Notes: generated by a model from the letters alone, not told the origin. Counted from the first letter of the stretch, positions 16,230 to 25,286 are shown. The stretch: DNA of 64,000 bases from Dongia_B soli (GCF_034044715.1 NZ_JAXCLW010000013.1:1-64000), one strand, 5' to 3'. Program-made: numbers and translations.

Positions 16230-17522
16230 ATGATGTCAAACACGTCGACGCGCGCACAAATCGGAACGCTCATCATCGCGACGGGCTTTATCCAGATCGG
16301 CAATGGCTTCTTTAACACCTTCATTTCCTTGCGCGTGGCGATCGAGGATTTTGAGGCGACCACAGCCGGGCTCGTGCTGAGCAGCTATTTCGTGGGCTTC
16401 ACCATCGGCGCCTTGCGCTGCGGAAAAATCATCGCCCGGATCGGGCATATCCGCGCCTATGCCGCCTTCGCCGGACTGGCCGTCGCGGCGACGGCGACCA
16501 TGCCGCTCCTTGTCGGGCCGCTACCGTGGCTGATCCAGCGCGCAGTGATCGGCTTTGGCTGCTCCGGTCTTTTCGTCACTGCGGAGAGCTGGCTGAACGC
16601 AAGGGCCCTACCGGCCGAGCGCGGTCGCATCTTTTCCATCTACATGGTCGGCACCTTCGTGGCGCTCGCACTCGGGCAGCTCCTGATCGCCCGGGTGAAT
16701 GTCACGACAGCAGGCCCGTTCAGCATGATCGCCGCGTTGTTTTCCCTGGCCCTGGTGATGGTAAGCATGACCCGGGCGGAAGCGCCCCGCACGGCGACAG
16801 CACCCAGCCTGCCCTACCAGCAGCTTCTGCGCGCCGCTCCCATCGCCGTTGCCGGTTGCGCATTAAGCGGCCTTATCACCGGCACCTTCTATGCCCTGGT
16901 GCCGGCCTGGATGCAGGGTGAGGAGATTCCACAGTCGACGATCGGATTCTTCATGCTCGTGGCGGTCCTCGGCGGCCTCATCTTCCAGGTGCCGGTCGGC
17001 CGATGCTCCGACCGGTTCGACCGGCTCTCCGTGCTGGCGGTGCTCGGCCTCGGCTTCGCGTTCACCGCCGTTGCTCTTATCCACCTGCCCAATCACCCGG
17101 CGATAGAGCTGCCGGCCGCAGTCCTGCTGGGCGGCTTCATGTCCTGCCTCTATCCCGTCTGCATCGCCAACGCGCATGATCACATGCCGGCCGATCGGGT
17201 ATTGGCGGTGAGCGGTCGCCTCATTCTGACGAACGGGGTAGGAGCAGCACTCGGTCCTATCCTGGGCATGAGCCTCATGCGGCGTTTCGACATCGATGGC
17301 GTGTTCTACCTCATGGCCGCCGCAGCCAGCCTGATAGCACTGCTGGCTGTCGGCCGGAGCTTGACCTCCCCCGCGCCACCGCATCTGGAAAGACCATTTG
17401 ATATCCTGACACCACAGGCGGCACCGGTAGCGCATGACCCGATCGGGGCCGCCGACGGACCGGCGCGCCCGGCCGAGGCTGCGCCGATGGAGCCGGTTCC
17501 GCATGATGTGGCGGAACAGTAG
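16230..17522 (+). CDS. Major facilitator superfamily transporter (YcaD-like)
   Basis: 430 residues from the ATG at 16230 (GAGAAG four to nine bases before; the ATG at 16233 is equally possible). Twelve membrane helices are expected. The loop between helices 2 and 3 reads GALRCGKIIARIGHIRAY, a degenerate form of the MFS GxLaDrxGrk signature. A second copy (PVGRCSDRFDRLSVL) lies at the start of the second half. The ESWLNAR segment in helix 5 is typical of the YcaD/'MFS_1-like' branch. The C-terminal 50 residues are a Pro/Ala-rich cytoplasmic tail. The substrate is unknown. The next gene begins 76 bases downstream on the same strand. Confidence 0.85.
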   Translation: MMSNTSTRAQIGTLIIATGFIQIGNGFFNTFISLRVAIEDFEATTAGLVLSSYFVGFTIGALRCGKIIARIGHIRAYAAFAGLAVAATATMPLLVGPLPWLIQRAVIGFGCSGLFVTAESWLNARALPAERGRIFSIYMVGTFVALALGQLLIARVNVTTAGPFSMIAALFSLALVMVSMTRAEAPRTATAPSLPYQQLLRAAPIAVAGCALSGLITGTFYALVPAWMQGEEIPQSTIGFFMLVAVLGGLIFQVPVGRCSDRFDRLSVLAVLGLGFAFTAVALIHLPNHPAIELPAAVLLGGFMSCLYPVCIANAHDHMPADRVLAVSGRLILTNGVGAALGPILGMSLMRRFDIDGVFYLMAAAASLIALLAVGRSLTSPAPPHLERPFDILTPQAAPVAHDPIGAADGPARPAEAAPMEPVPHDVAEQ

Positions 17523-17598
17523 AACCCGTCCTCATGGCGCCAATGACGACCTCGCGGGGCGACGGACGACGCTCGGCCAATATGGGGCGCTCAGCAAT

Positions 17599-19272
17599 AT
17601 GAGGTGGGATTGGCTCGTCAGACTATGGCATTCCCTGTCGACGGTCGGTCTCCTCCTGGGGTCGCTATTCTTTGCCGCCTCGCTCACGCCGACCCTGGTG
17701 CCGCGTACGTTTCTTACCCAGGGGGTGCTCTCGGGATTTTCCTTCGCCGCCGGCTATGGCATCGGTGTGCTCGGCAACTGGCTGTGGACTTATCTGGAAG
17801 TGCCTCGGCCCCAAGGCCGTATCCTGCGCAACGTGACACTCGCCGCCGCCATCGTATGCGCGATCATCGTCATCGCTTTCTTCTGGCGGTGGACCCAGTG
17901 GCAGAATTCGATCCGGCAGATCATGGAGCTCGAGCCGCTCGCCGGCGCGCAGCCGCTGGGTTTCGCGCTGATCGCCCTGGTAACTCTGACTATTTTGATT
18001 GCGCTGGCCCGGCTCTTTCAGCTGGTGTTCCATTTCGTGTCGACACGCCTTCATCGCTTCCTGCCGAAGCGGGTGTCCAATGTCCTCGGCGCGATCGTGG
18101 GGATTGCGCTATTCTGGTCGGTCATCAACGGCATTCTCGTCCGAGCCTTGCTGCATCTGGCGGATTCCTCCTTCCGCGAATATGACGCGCTGATCGAGCC
18201 GGAGACGAGCCCGCCGACAGCGCCCCTGAAGACCGGCAGCAGCGCCTCCTTGATCCGCTGGGACGATCTTGGACGAGCCGGCCGGGAATTCATCTCATCG
18301 GAGCCAAGCAGCGCCGATCTGCACGCCTTCTCGGGGAAGGATACGCGCGAGCCTGTCCGCGTCTATGTCGGATTGCGATCCGGGGAGACGCCACAGGCCC
18401 GTGCGAATCTCGCCCTGGAAGAATTGAAGCGGGTCGGCGGCTTCGACCGATCCGTGCTGATCGTGGTGACGCCGACAGGCACCGGCTGGATCGATCCCGG
18501 CGCGCTGGACAGTGTCGAATACCTCCAAGATGGCGATGTGGCGAGCGTTGCCATCCAGTATTCCTATCTTCCCAGCTGGCTCACCCTGCTGGTCGATCCG
18601 GGCTATGGCGCCGACACCGCCCAGGCGCTGTTCTCGGAAATCTATCGCTACTGGACGAGCCTTCCGCGTGACCATCGCCCGAGACTTTATTTGCACGGCC
18701 TCAGCCTCGGCGCATTGAATTCCGCCCAATCCGTTCAGCTATTCGAGATAATTGGCGATCCGATCGATGGCGCCTTATGGAGTGGACCGCCTTATTCGAG
18801 CGAAGTCTGGCGTTCGTTCATGAATGACCGGAATCCCGGAACGCCGGCCTGGCTGCCGCAGTTCCGCGACGGTTCTTTCGTGAGATTCATGAACCAGGAC
18901 GGCGTGGCCGTCGCGCCGGATTCACACTGGGGACCCATGCGGATCGTCTATCTGCAATATGCAAGCGATCCGGTGACATTCTTCGACTATCAGGACCTAT
19001 ATCGCGAGCCCGACTGGATGATCCCGCCGCGCGGGCCGGACGTGTCGCCGGATCTGCGCTGGTATCCCGTCGTAACCCTGTTTCAGTTGACGCTGGACAT
19101 GTTGATGGCAACGACAACGCCACCGGGCTACGGCCATGTCTTCGCACCGGCGCATTATGTCGACGCATGGATCGAGGTGACCGATGTCAAAGGCTGGTCC
19201 GCCGACGACATCGCACGGCTGAAGCGGCACCTAGCAAAAGACAATGACCACAGAGGCGACGCGCTTCAGTAA
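17599..19272 (+). CDS. Membrane-anchored alpha/beta-hydrolase (Abhydrolase_9 type)
   Basis: 557 residues from the ATG at 17599; the open frame reaches 17434 but overlaps the MFS gene there. The N-terminal third has four or five membrane helices (about 5-200), matching the N-terminal domain found with this family. The soluble C-terminal domain has the nucleophile elbow HGLSLGA with Ser369. Further family-like segments are LIVVTPTGTGWIDPGA, YSYLPSWLTLLVDP and SHWGPMRIVYLQYASDPVTFF, which likely supplies acid and His elements, with a terminal H-x-Y at APAHYVDAW. The substrate is unknown; a lipid or ester at the membrane is plausible. It probably shares a transcript with the MFS gene. Confidence 0.83.
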   Translation: MRWDWLVRLWHSLSTVGLLLGSLFFAASLTPTLVPRTFLTQGVLSGFSFAAGYGIGVLGNWLWTYLEVPRPQGRILRNVTLAAAIVCAIIVIAFFWRWTQWQNSIRQIMELEPLAGAQPLGFALIALVTLTILIALARLFQLVFHFVSTRLHRFLPKRVSNVLGAIVGIALFWSVINGILVRALLHLADSSFREYDALIEPETSPPTAPLKTGSSASLIRWDDLGRAGREFISSEPSSADLHAFSGKDTREPVRVYVGLRSGETPQARANLALEELKRVGGFDRSVLIVVTPTGTGWIDPGALDSVEYLQDGDVASVAIQYSYLPSWLTLLVDPGYGADTAQALFSEIYRYWTSLPRDHRPRLYLHGLSLGALNSAQSVQLFEIIGDPIDGALWSGPPYSSEVWRSFMNDRNPGTPAWLPQFRDGSFVRFMNQDGVAVAPDSHWGPMRIVYLQYASDPVTFFDYQDLYREPDWMIPPRGPDVSPDLRWYPVVTLFQLTLDMLMATTTPPGYGHVFAPAHYVDAWIEVTDVKGWSADDIARLKRHLAKDNDHRGDALQ

Positions 19273-19479
19273 TCGACCGCATCCCGGGCAAATCGGACAT
19301 GTCATGCAATGCCCGCCGCCGCGACAGCGCCCCAATTCGCCGCCCGATATCGTAATCACCTCGATACCCTGCTTGCGCAACAGGGTATTGGCATAGGTGT
19401 TCCTGTCATAGGCGAAGACGACGCCGGGTGAGGCACAGATGATTGGGATGAGCTTTGTTAAACATTTCCCGGTAACTTC
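19231..19479 (-). pseudogene. Arginine deiminase C-terminal relic
   Basis: This minus-strand frame opens directly after a stop at 19480-19482 and ends at a TAG at 19231. Its middle (about 19290-19430) reads as the end of arginine deiminase. SPGVVFAYDRNTYANTLLRK is followed by GIEVITI, then GELGRCRGGGHCMTCPI with the catalytic Cys in the last segment. The family normally has GRGRGG where this has GRCRGG. After CPI the frame runs on into unrelated sequence, and the rest of the roughly 400-residue enzyme is absent: the upstream side is replaced by other DNA. The relic overlaps the 3' end of the hydrolase gene. No start codon or ribosome site is evident, so it is a decayed fragment. Confidence 0.75.
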
Positions 19480-19603
19480 TTATCCACTTCAACTTCTATG
19501 CACGTCGATGGCTCGGCGGCTTTGCGATGAGCGGCAGACTTTTGCAGCGCGTCATTATTGAGGCTACAGTCAGTTCACTTAAGCACTGGAGGATGCGCGC
19601 GAC

Positions 19604-20388
19604 ATGACCGACCGCCTGCCCGTACTGTTTGTTTCGCATGGTTCGCCCATGCTGCCTTTCGAGGATATCGAGGCGCGCGGTTTCATGTCGGAACTCGGGC
19701 GTGAATTGCCACGACCGGCGGCCGTCCTCTGCATTTCGGCGCATTGGGACAATCCGCGAGCCAGCCTGACCGCATCGGCACAGCCCGAAACCATTCACGA
19801 TTTCTACGGCTTCCCGCGCGAGCTCTATCAGCTTCGTTATCCGGCACCGGGTGATCCGGACTGGCCGAGCAAGCCGCGAAGCTCATCCGCGCGAGCGGCT
19901 TGGATGCCGAGCTCGACGGACAGCGCGGCCTGGATCACGGCGCCTGGAATCCCTTGCTGCTCATCTATCCGCAGCACCACATTCCCGTGGTGCAATTATC
20001 GCTGCTGTCCCAAGGCTCGACCGCTGATCATGTGGCATTGGGCAAAGCCATCGCTCCATTGCGCGACCGACAGGTGCTGATCCTGGCCTCCGGCGGAGCC
20101 GTGCACAATCTTCGCCAGATCAATTGGCAAGGCGGCCCGGCCCCCGATTGGGCGCAGGCTTTCGATGACTGGCTGCATGACCGACTTGTCGAAGGAGATA
20201 CGAAATCGCTGATCGATTACCGGCAGAAAGCGCCTGGCGGGGCGCTCGCTCATCCCAGCGAAGATCATCTCCTGCCGCTCTTCGTCGCGCTTGGCGCCGC
20301 TTCCATCGGTGAGGCGAAAGCGACCGCGCTTCACCGCAGTTTCGCCCATGGCAGCCTCAGCATGGCGGCCTATCGCTGGAATGGATGA
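19604..20388 (+). pseudogene. DODA-type extradiol dioxygenase (YgiD-like), frameshifted
   Basis: The first 85 codons and last 175 codons of a YgiD-type 4,5-DOPA/extradiol dioxygenase lie in different frames. The start at 19604 has GGAGG upstream. Zinc-ligand motifs in frame 1 are SHGSP (His12) and SAHWD (His47), with the same 35-residue spacing as in E. coli YgiD. After ...RYPAPGDP the frame is lost, and LAEQAAKLIRASGLDAELDG resumes in another frame at about 19861, continuing to the normal end with GLDHGAW, SGGAVHNL and HPSEDHLLPL. Restoring one base near 19856-19860 gives about 261 codons, the family length (262 in E. coli). This is either a real one-base deletion or a sequencing error. Confidence 0.8.
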
Positions 20389-20404
20389 GCTGTCTAAACG
20401 AGGC

Positions 20405-20437
20405 GCAAAAAAGCCCGGCTGGATTACCAGCCGGGCT
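20405..20437 (-). terminator. Rho-independent terminator of the grxD transcript
   Basis: A perfect 11-bp stem AGCCCGGCTGG/CCAGCCGGGCT (20412-20422 with 20427-20437), ATTA loop, and six A residues at 20407-20412 that read as a T run on the minus strand. It may also stop plus-strand transcripts from the dioxygenase gene. Confidence 0.88.
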
Positions 20438-20462
20438 GTTCGTTAACCGGTCGATCAGACGA

Positions 20463-20801
20463 TCAGGCGGCCTGATTGGTGCTGACGCCCTTGGTCTGGA
20501 GCAATTCCTGCAATTCGCCGGACTGATACATCTCGCGGATGATGTCGCAGCCGCCGACGAATTCGCCTTTCACATAAAGTTGAGGAACCGTCGGCCAATT
20601 GGCGAATTCCTTGATGCCCTGGCGCAGGCTGGGATCGGTGAGGACGTCGATGCCCTTGAACTTCACGCCGACATGCGTCAGCACCTGCACCACCGCCGCC
20701 GAGAAGCCGCATTGCGGGAAAACCGGCGTGCCCTTCATGTAAAGCACGACGTCATTGTTGGTGATGTCATCGCGAATGCGGTCGAAAACCGGGTTGCTCA
20801 T
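20463..20801 (-). CDS. grxD: Monothiol glutaredoxin Grx4/GrxD
   Basis: 112 residues with the CGFS active site at Cys31 (FPQCGFSAA), WPTVPQLYVKGEFVGGCDI for glutathione binding, and the typical length. Monothiol Grx4 proteins hold a glutathione-ligated [2Fe-2S] cluster and work with BolA in cluster delivery and iron sensing. A BolA-family gene lies 1.1 kb upstream on the same strand, separated by rarD. A TTGACA (20871-20876) with a weak -10 17 bases on suggests a private promoter inside the end of rarD. Confidence 0.96.
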   Translation of the reverse strand: MSNPVFDRIRDDITNNDVVLYMKGTPVFPQCGFSAAVVQVLTHVGVKFKGIDVLTDPSLRQGIKEFANWPTVPQLYVKGEFVGGCDIIREMYQSGELQELLQTKGVSTNQAA

Positions 20802-20872
20802 GGCCTAATCCTTGGAAAACGGAGGTCGTCATACGAAGCTTTCTTGGTACATGGCGGCAATCCGGCGGAATG

Positions 20873-21778
20873 TCAATCCTGACCGCCCTGTGCAGGTATT
20901 TGTCGCCGACGGGCGAGCCAGGGCAAGAAGGAATAGAGGGCAAGCCCAAGCCAAATCAGCAGAAAGGTAACACCCTGCCCCGGCAGGATCCGCTCGTCTA
21001 ATAGGAAAATAGCCACAAGAACCTGCATGGTCGGGTTGAGATATTGCATCAAGCCCAAGGTCCGCAAATCAAGCCGGTTGGCTCCCGCGGCGAAAAGCAG
21101 CAGGGGAATAGCGGTGAAAGGGCCGGCCAAAGCCAAAAGCCCGCGCCAATGCCAGTCCCCATTTATGAAATGTCCTTGCCCAGTACCTTCGGCCCAGCCC
21201 AAATAGACGAGCGCGACGGGCAGCAGCACCAGGGTTTCGGCAAACAGGCCGGGGATCGCCGGCAAGGCAACAACCTTTCGGCCAAGACCATAGAAGGCGA
21301 AGGTCACGGCCAGGATGAGGGCGATCCAGGGCACCTCCCCAACTGCCACAACCTGCCACAGCACGCCGGCGGCAACACAAACGATGCCGGCAAGCTGTCC
21401 CCAGGAAATCCGCTCCCGCAGAATCACAGCCGCCAGCAGGACGCTCATCAGCGGGCAGATGTAATAACCGAGGCCCGCTTCGATGACGTGGTCCGTTCCA
21501 ACCGACCAGATATAGGTCAGCCAATTGACCGACAGCATCGTTACCGCGGCGACCAATTGCAGCATGCGGCGGCGTGAACTCACCAGCAGACGAAGGGCCG
21601 ACCAATTGCCGAGCAGCATCACGCCGAAACCCGTCACTACCAGCGACCAGATCACCCGATGGGACAGCACCTCCATCGGCGAAATTTCTGCAACAGCATG
21701 GAAATACACCGGCAGCGCGCCCCACAGAACATAGGCGGCGAAAGCGGCAAGCAATCCGCGTTTGGTAGCTGGGGTCAT
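20873..21778 (-). CDS. rarD: RarD-type EamA permease
   Basis: 301 residues with ten hydrophobic segments in two EamA repeats. It has the RarD-type start (KRGLLAAFAAYVLWGALPVYF), the SHRVIWSLV segment, and the diagnostic NWLTYIWSVGTDHVIEAGLGYYICPL. RarD was named for chloramphenicol sensitivity, but family members are drug/metabolite exporters of unknown substrate. The gene lies between bolA and grxD, a position that separates two genes usually adjacent in alphaproteobacteria. It begins 93 bases after the bolA stop. Confidence 0.92.
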   Translation of the reverse strand: MTPATKRGLLAAFAAYVLWGALPVYFHAVAEISPMEVLSHRVIWSLVVTGFGVMLLGNWSALRLLVSSRRRMLQLVAAVTMLSVNWLTYIWSVGTDHVIEAGLGYYICPLMSVLLAAVILRERISWGQLAGIVCVAAGVLWQVVAVGEVPWIALILAVTFAFYGLGRKVVALPAIPGLFAETLVLLPVALVYLGWAEGTGQGHFINGDWHWRGLLALAGPFTAIPLLLFAAGANRLDLRTLGLMQYLNPTMQVLVAIFLLDERILPGQGVTFLLIWLGLALYSFLPWLARRRQIPAQGGQD

Positions 21779-21871
21779 GATTACAGACCGGAACCCATTG
21801 CTCGATATACCGGCACCAACAGAATAGCCGGGACAAGCCCGGCTATCGTCAACTGCAACGGCGAGCTAGGT

Positions 21872-22108
21872 TCAGGCCTTCGGCGCCGAGGTCTGCAGAG
21901 CCAAAGCATGGAGCTTATCGCCCATGCCGCCGCGCAGCGCTTCATAAACCATCTGGTGCTGCTGCACACGGGTCTTGCCGACAAAGGCCGCCGAGATGAC
22001 CTGGGCGGCGTAATGGTCGCCATCGCCCCGCAGATCCTCGATCGTCACCTGGGCATCCGGCAGGGCTTCCTTGATCAGCCGCGCAATTTCGCTGGCTTCC
22101 ATCGCCAT
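21872..22108 (-). CDS. BolA/IbaG family protein
   Basis: 78 residues. The BolA core is intact: IARLIKEALPDAQVTIEDLRGDGDHYAAQVIS, then FVGKTRVQQHQMVYEALRG with the conserved His of the cluster-binding C-terminal helix, and GDKLHALALQTSAP. It partners with monothiol glutaredoxin to hold a [2Fe-2S] cluster. GGGAGAAACACC precedes the ATG. It begins 31 bases after the purL stop, so it is probably read through from the pur operon. Confidence 0.93.
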   Translation of the reverse strand: MAMEASEIARLIKEALPDAQVTIEDLRGDGDHYAAQVISAAFVGKTRVQQHQMVYEALRGGMGDKLHALALQTSAPKA

Positions 22109-22139
22109 GGTGTTTCTCCCTCTCCCATCCCCGATCGGC

Positions 22140-24344
22140 TTATTCCACCGCGCTCATCAGACGCGGGAAGAAAGCCTCATGTGTCGATTTTAGCGCGCCG
22201 ACATCCATCGCGCCATGGCGGCCGAGATCCAGCTTGTCGCCGCCGGTTTCACCCAGGCGGGTGATCGGCACGCCCGCCAATTCGGCCTTGGTCATGATGG
22301 CCTCGGCATCCTTGCTGCGGACCGTCAGGACATAGCGCCCCTGATCCTCGCCGAACAGATAGGCATGGGCGAAATCCACGCCGGCCGGCACGCCGATGCG
22401 GGCGCCGATCCCCCCGGCCATCGCCATTTCCGCCAGTGTCACCAGCAGGCCGCCATCGGCGCAATCATGGCTCGCGGTTACCAGGCCGCCATCGATCAAA
22501 CCGCGCACGAAATCGCCATTGCGGCGTTCAGCCACGAGATCGACTGGCGGCGGTGCCCCTTCTTCCCGGCCGTGGATTTCACGCAAGTAAATCGAGGCGC
22601 CGAGATGACCTTTGGTCTCGCCGATCAGCAGCACGGTTTCGCTCGCTTCCTTGAAGGGGATCGAGACGCTCTTGCCCACATCGGCGATGACACCGACGCC
22701 ACCGATCACCGGGGTGGGCAGGATGCCCTTGCCGTTGGTTTCGTTATAAAGCGAGACATTGCCGGAAATGACCGGATAGTCGAGCGCCTTGCACGCTTCC
22801 GCCATGCCTTCGATGCAGCCGGCGAACTGGCCCATGATCTCGGGCCGTTGTGGATTGCCGAAATTCATATTGTCGGTGATGGCGAGCGGTTTGGCGCCGG
22901 TCGCGGTGATGTTGCGCCAGGTCTCTGCCACCGCCTGGGCGCCGCCCTGATGCGGGTCGGCATAGCAATAGCGCGGCGTGCAATCGCTGGTGATGGCGAG
23001 GCCCTTGGGCTTGCCCGGCAGTTGCACGATGGCGGCATCGCCGCCGGGGCGCTGCACCGTGCGGCCCATCACCAGGTGATCGTATTGTTCCCAGACCCAG
23101 CGGCGGCTGGAGAGATCGGCGGAGCCGAGCAGCTGCAGCAGCACGGCGGGGATATCCGCCGGCACCGGCAGGCTCGAGGCCGCGATCTCCGGCTGCTTCG
23201 GCGTCGCCACCCAGGGGCGCTCATAGACCGGTGCCTTGTCGACCAGCGGCGAGACCGGCATATCGGCCTCGACCTTGCCGTTCTTCTTCAAAACGAGATG
23301 GCCGGTATCGGTAAGAACGCCGATCTCAGCGAAATCCAGTTCCCACTTCTCGAAGATCGCCCGGGCAGTCTCGCGCGCTTCCGGCTTCAGCACCATCAGC
23401 ATGCGTTCCTGGCTTTCCGAGAGCATGATCTCGTAGGCGGTCATGCCGGTCTCGCGGACCGGCACCTTGTCGAGATCGAGCTCGATGCCAAGGCCGCCTT
23501 TGTCGGACATTTCGACCGAGGAGGATGTCAGGCCGGCCGCACCCATATCCTGAATGGCAACGATGGCATCGGTCGCCATCAGTTCCAGGCAGGCTTCCAG
23601 CAGCAGCTTCTCGGTGAAGGGATCGCCGACCTGCACAGTCGGGCGCTTCTCTTCCGAATCATCGGTGAATTCCGCCGAGGCCATGGTGGCGCCGTGAATG
23701 CCGTCGCGCCCGGTCTTGGCGCCGACATAGATCACCGGATTGCCCACACCCGCCGCCGCCGAATAGAAGATCTTGTCGGCATCGGCGAGGCCTACGGTCA
23801 TCGCATTGACCAGGATATTGCCGTTATAGCTGGCGTGGAAATTGACTTCGCCCGCCACCGTCGGCACGCCCATGCAATTGCCGTAGCCGCCGATCCCGGC
23901 GACCACGCCGGCGATCAGATGACGGGTCTTGGAATCTTCCGGCTCGCCGAAACGCAAAGCATTCACATTGGCAATCGGTCGCGCGCCCATGGTGAAGACA
24001 TCGCGCATGATGCCGCCGACACCTGTCGCCGCACCCTGATAGGGTTCGATGAAGCTGGGGTGATTATGGCTTTCCATCTTGAAGACGGCCGCCTCGCCAT
24101 CGCCGATATCGATGACGCCGGCATTCTCGCCCGGCCCCTGGATTACCCAGGCCGCCTTGGTCGGCAGCTTCTTCAGCCAGACGCGAGAGGATTTGTAGGA
24201 GCAGTGCTCCGACCACATGACGGAGAAGATGCCGAGTTCAGTCATCGAGGGCTCGCGGCCCATGATCTCCAGCACCAGTTTGTATTCGTCACTCGTCAGG
24301 CCGTGTTCGGCGACGATTTCGGGCGTAATCTTCACGGCACTCAC
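22140..24344 (-). CDS. purL: Phosphoribosylformylglycinamidine synthase subunit II (small PurL)
   Basis: 734 residues from a GTG at 24344 that overlaps the purQ stop (GTGA), with GGAGG seven bases upstream. This is the small PurL, which needs PurQ (glutaminase) and PurS to make FGAM in purine synthesis. Two AIRS-like half-domains are visible. The first has WSEHCSYKSS, ESHNHPSFIEPYQGAATG and GGIMRDV. The second has GVTSD-like ITSDCTPRY and GNVSLYNE, with CADGGLLVTLAEMA near the C-terminus. A longer open frame upstream of 24344 lies within purQ and is not used. Confidence 0.97.
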   Translation of the reverse strand: MSAVKITPEIVAEHGLTSDEYKLVLEIMGREPSMTELGIFSVMWSEHCSYKSSRVWLKKLPTKAAWVIQGPGENAGVIDIGDGEAAVFKMESHNHPSFIEPYQGAATGVGGIMRDVFTMGARPIANVNALRFGEPEDSKTRHLIAGVVAGIGGYGNCMGVPTVAGEVNFHASYNGNILVNAMTVGLADADKIFYSAAAGVGNPVIYVGAKTGRDGIHGATMASAEFTDDSEEKRPTVQVGDPFTEKLLLEACLELMATDAIVAIQDMGAAGLTSSSVEMSDKGGLGIELDLDKVPVRETGMTAYEIMLSESQERMLMVLKPEARETARAIFEKWELDFAEIGVLTDTGHLVLKKNGKVEADMPVSPLVDKAPVYERPWVATPKQPEIAASSLPVPADIPAVLLQLLGSADLSSRRWVWEQYDHLVMGRTVQRPGGDAAIVQLPGKPKGLAITSDCTPRYCYADPHQGGAQAVAETWRNITATGAKPLAITDNMNFGNPQRPEIMGQFAGCIEGMAEACKALDYPVISGNVSLYNETNGKGILPTPVIGGVGVIADVGKSVSIPFKEASETVLLIGETKGHLGASIYLREIHGREEGAPPPVDLVAERRNGDFVRGLIDGGLVTASHDCADGGLLVTLAEMAMAGGIGARIGVPAGVDFAHAYLFGEDQGRYVLTVRSKDAEAIMTKAELAGVPITRLGETGGDKLDLGRHGAMDVGALKSTHEAFFPRLMSAVE

Positions 24345-25030
24345 GACAGCGCCTCCACCATGCCTTGGAACAGCGCAAAGCCATCGGTCGAACCCTGCAG
24401 CGGATCGATGGCGTTTTCCGGATGCGGCATCATGCCAAGCACATTCTTGGTGCGATTGAAGACACCGGCGATATTGCGCAGCGATCCGTTCGGATTGTGC
24501 TCGACCGCGACATTGCCGTCCGGTGCGCAATAGCGGAAGGCGATCTGGTCGTTGGCTTCCATTTCACCGAGCGTCTTGTCATCGACAAAATAATTGCCGT
24601 CGTGATGCGCCACCGGCACGCTCAACACCTGGTCCTTCTCGTAACGCGAAGTGAACAGGGTCTGGGTGGTCGCGACCTTCAGATGGACATTGCGGCAGAC
24701 GAATTTCAGATGGGAATTGCGCAGCAGGACACCCGGCAGCATGCCGGCTTCGGTGATGATCTGGAAGCCGTTGCAAATGCCGATGACGGCCACGCCCTTC
24801 TCGGCCCGCTCCTTCACTTCGCGCAGGATCGGCGAATGGGCGGCAATGGCGCCGGTGCGCAGATAATCGCCGTAGGAGAAGCCGCCGGGCACAAGAACCA
24901 GATCGACCTTGGGCAATTCGCTGTCGCGATGCCAGACCATGACCGGCTCGGTGCCGAGGGCTTTGCTGAGTGCGGCTTTGGCATCCTGCTCCCGGTTCGA
25001 GCCGGGGAAGACCACGATGGCAGCTTTCAT
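24341..25030 (-). CDS. purQ: FGAM synthase glutaminase subunit
   Basis: 229 residues. The class I amidotransferase triad is present: Cys86 in GICNGFQ and the His and Glu of MMPHPEN. It supplies ammonia from glutamine to PurL. The start at 25030 (MKAAIVVFPGSN) has GGGG eight bases before; a GTG at 25039 adds three residues. It overlaps purL by four bases and follows purS by 13 bases, an arrangement fixing a purS-purQ-purL operon. Confidence 0.96.
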   Translation of the reverse strand: MKAAIVVFPGSNREQDAKAALSKALGTEPVMVWHRDSELPKVDLVLVPGGFSYGDYLRTGAIAAHSPILREVKERAEKGVAVIGICNGFQIITEAGMLPGVLLRNSHLKFVCRNVHLKVATTQTLFTSRYEKDQVLSVPVAHHDGNYFVDDKTLGEMEANDQIAFRYCAPDGNVAVEHNPNGSLRNIAGVFNRTKNVLGMMPHPENAIDPLQGSTDGFALFQGMVEALS

Positions 25031-25043
25031 TGTCGTCACCCCG

Positions 25044-25286
25044 TCAGTCGACGAGTTCGATGCTGTAATTCTCGATCACCGTATTGGCGAGCAATTTGGC
25101 GCACATCTGATCGACGGCGCTCTTCGCCTTGGCCTTGTCGGTCTCGGCGAGATCGAGTTCGATATATTTGCCTTGGCGGACATCCTGGACGCCATCGAAA
25201 CCGAGTGTGCCGAGCGCATGGGCGATCGCGCGACCCTGGGGATCGAGAACGCCGGTTTTCAGGGTAACGTGCACACGGGCCTTCAT
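25044..25286 (-). CDS. purS: FGAM synthase subunit PurS
   Basis: 80 residues of the PurS ferredoxin-like fold: KARVHVTLKTGVLDPQGRAI, LGFDGVQDVRQGKYIELDL, and the Cys-containing helix QMCAKLLANTVIENYSIE. It bridges PurL and PurQ. It lies 77 bases after the purC stop and just before purQ. Confidence 0.95.
   Translation of the reverse strand: MKARVHVTLKTGVLDPQGRAIAHALGTLGFDGVQDVRQGKYIELDLAETDKAKAKSAVDQMCAKLLANTVIENYSIELVD

Noticed and set aside
17434..17598. N-terminal extension of the hydrolase frame
   Set aside because: It overlaps the end of the MFS gene and is Arg-rich without family match.
22215..24533. Long plus-strand frame opposite purL
   Set aside because: Antisense shadow; purL motifs on the minus strand are complete.
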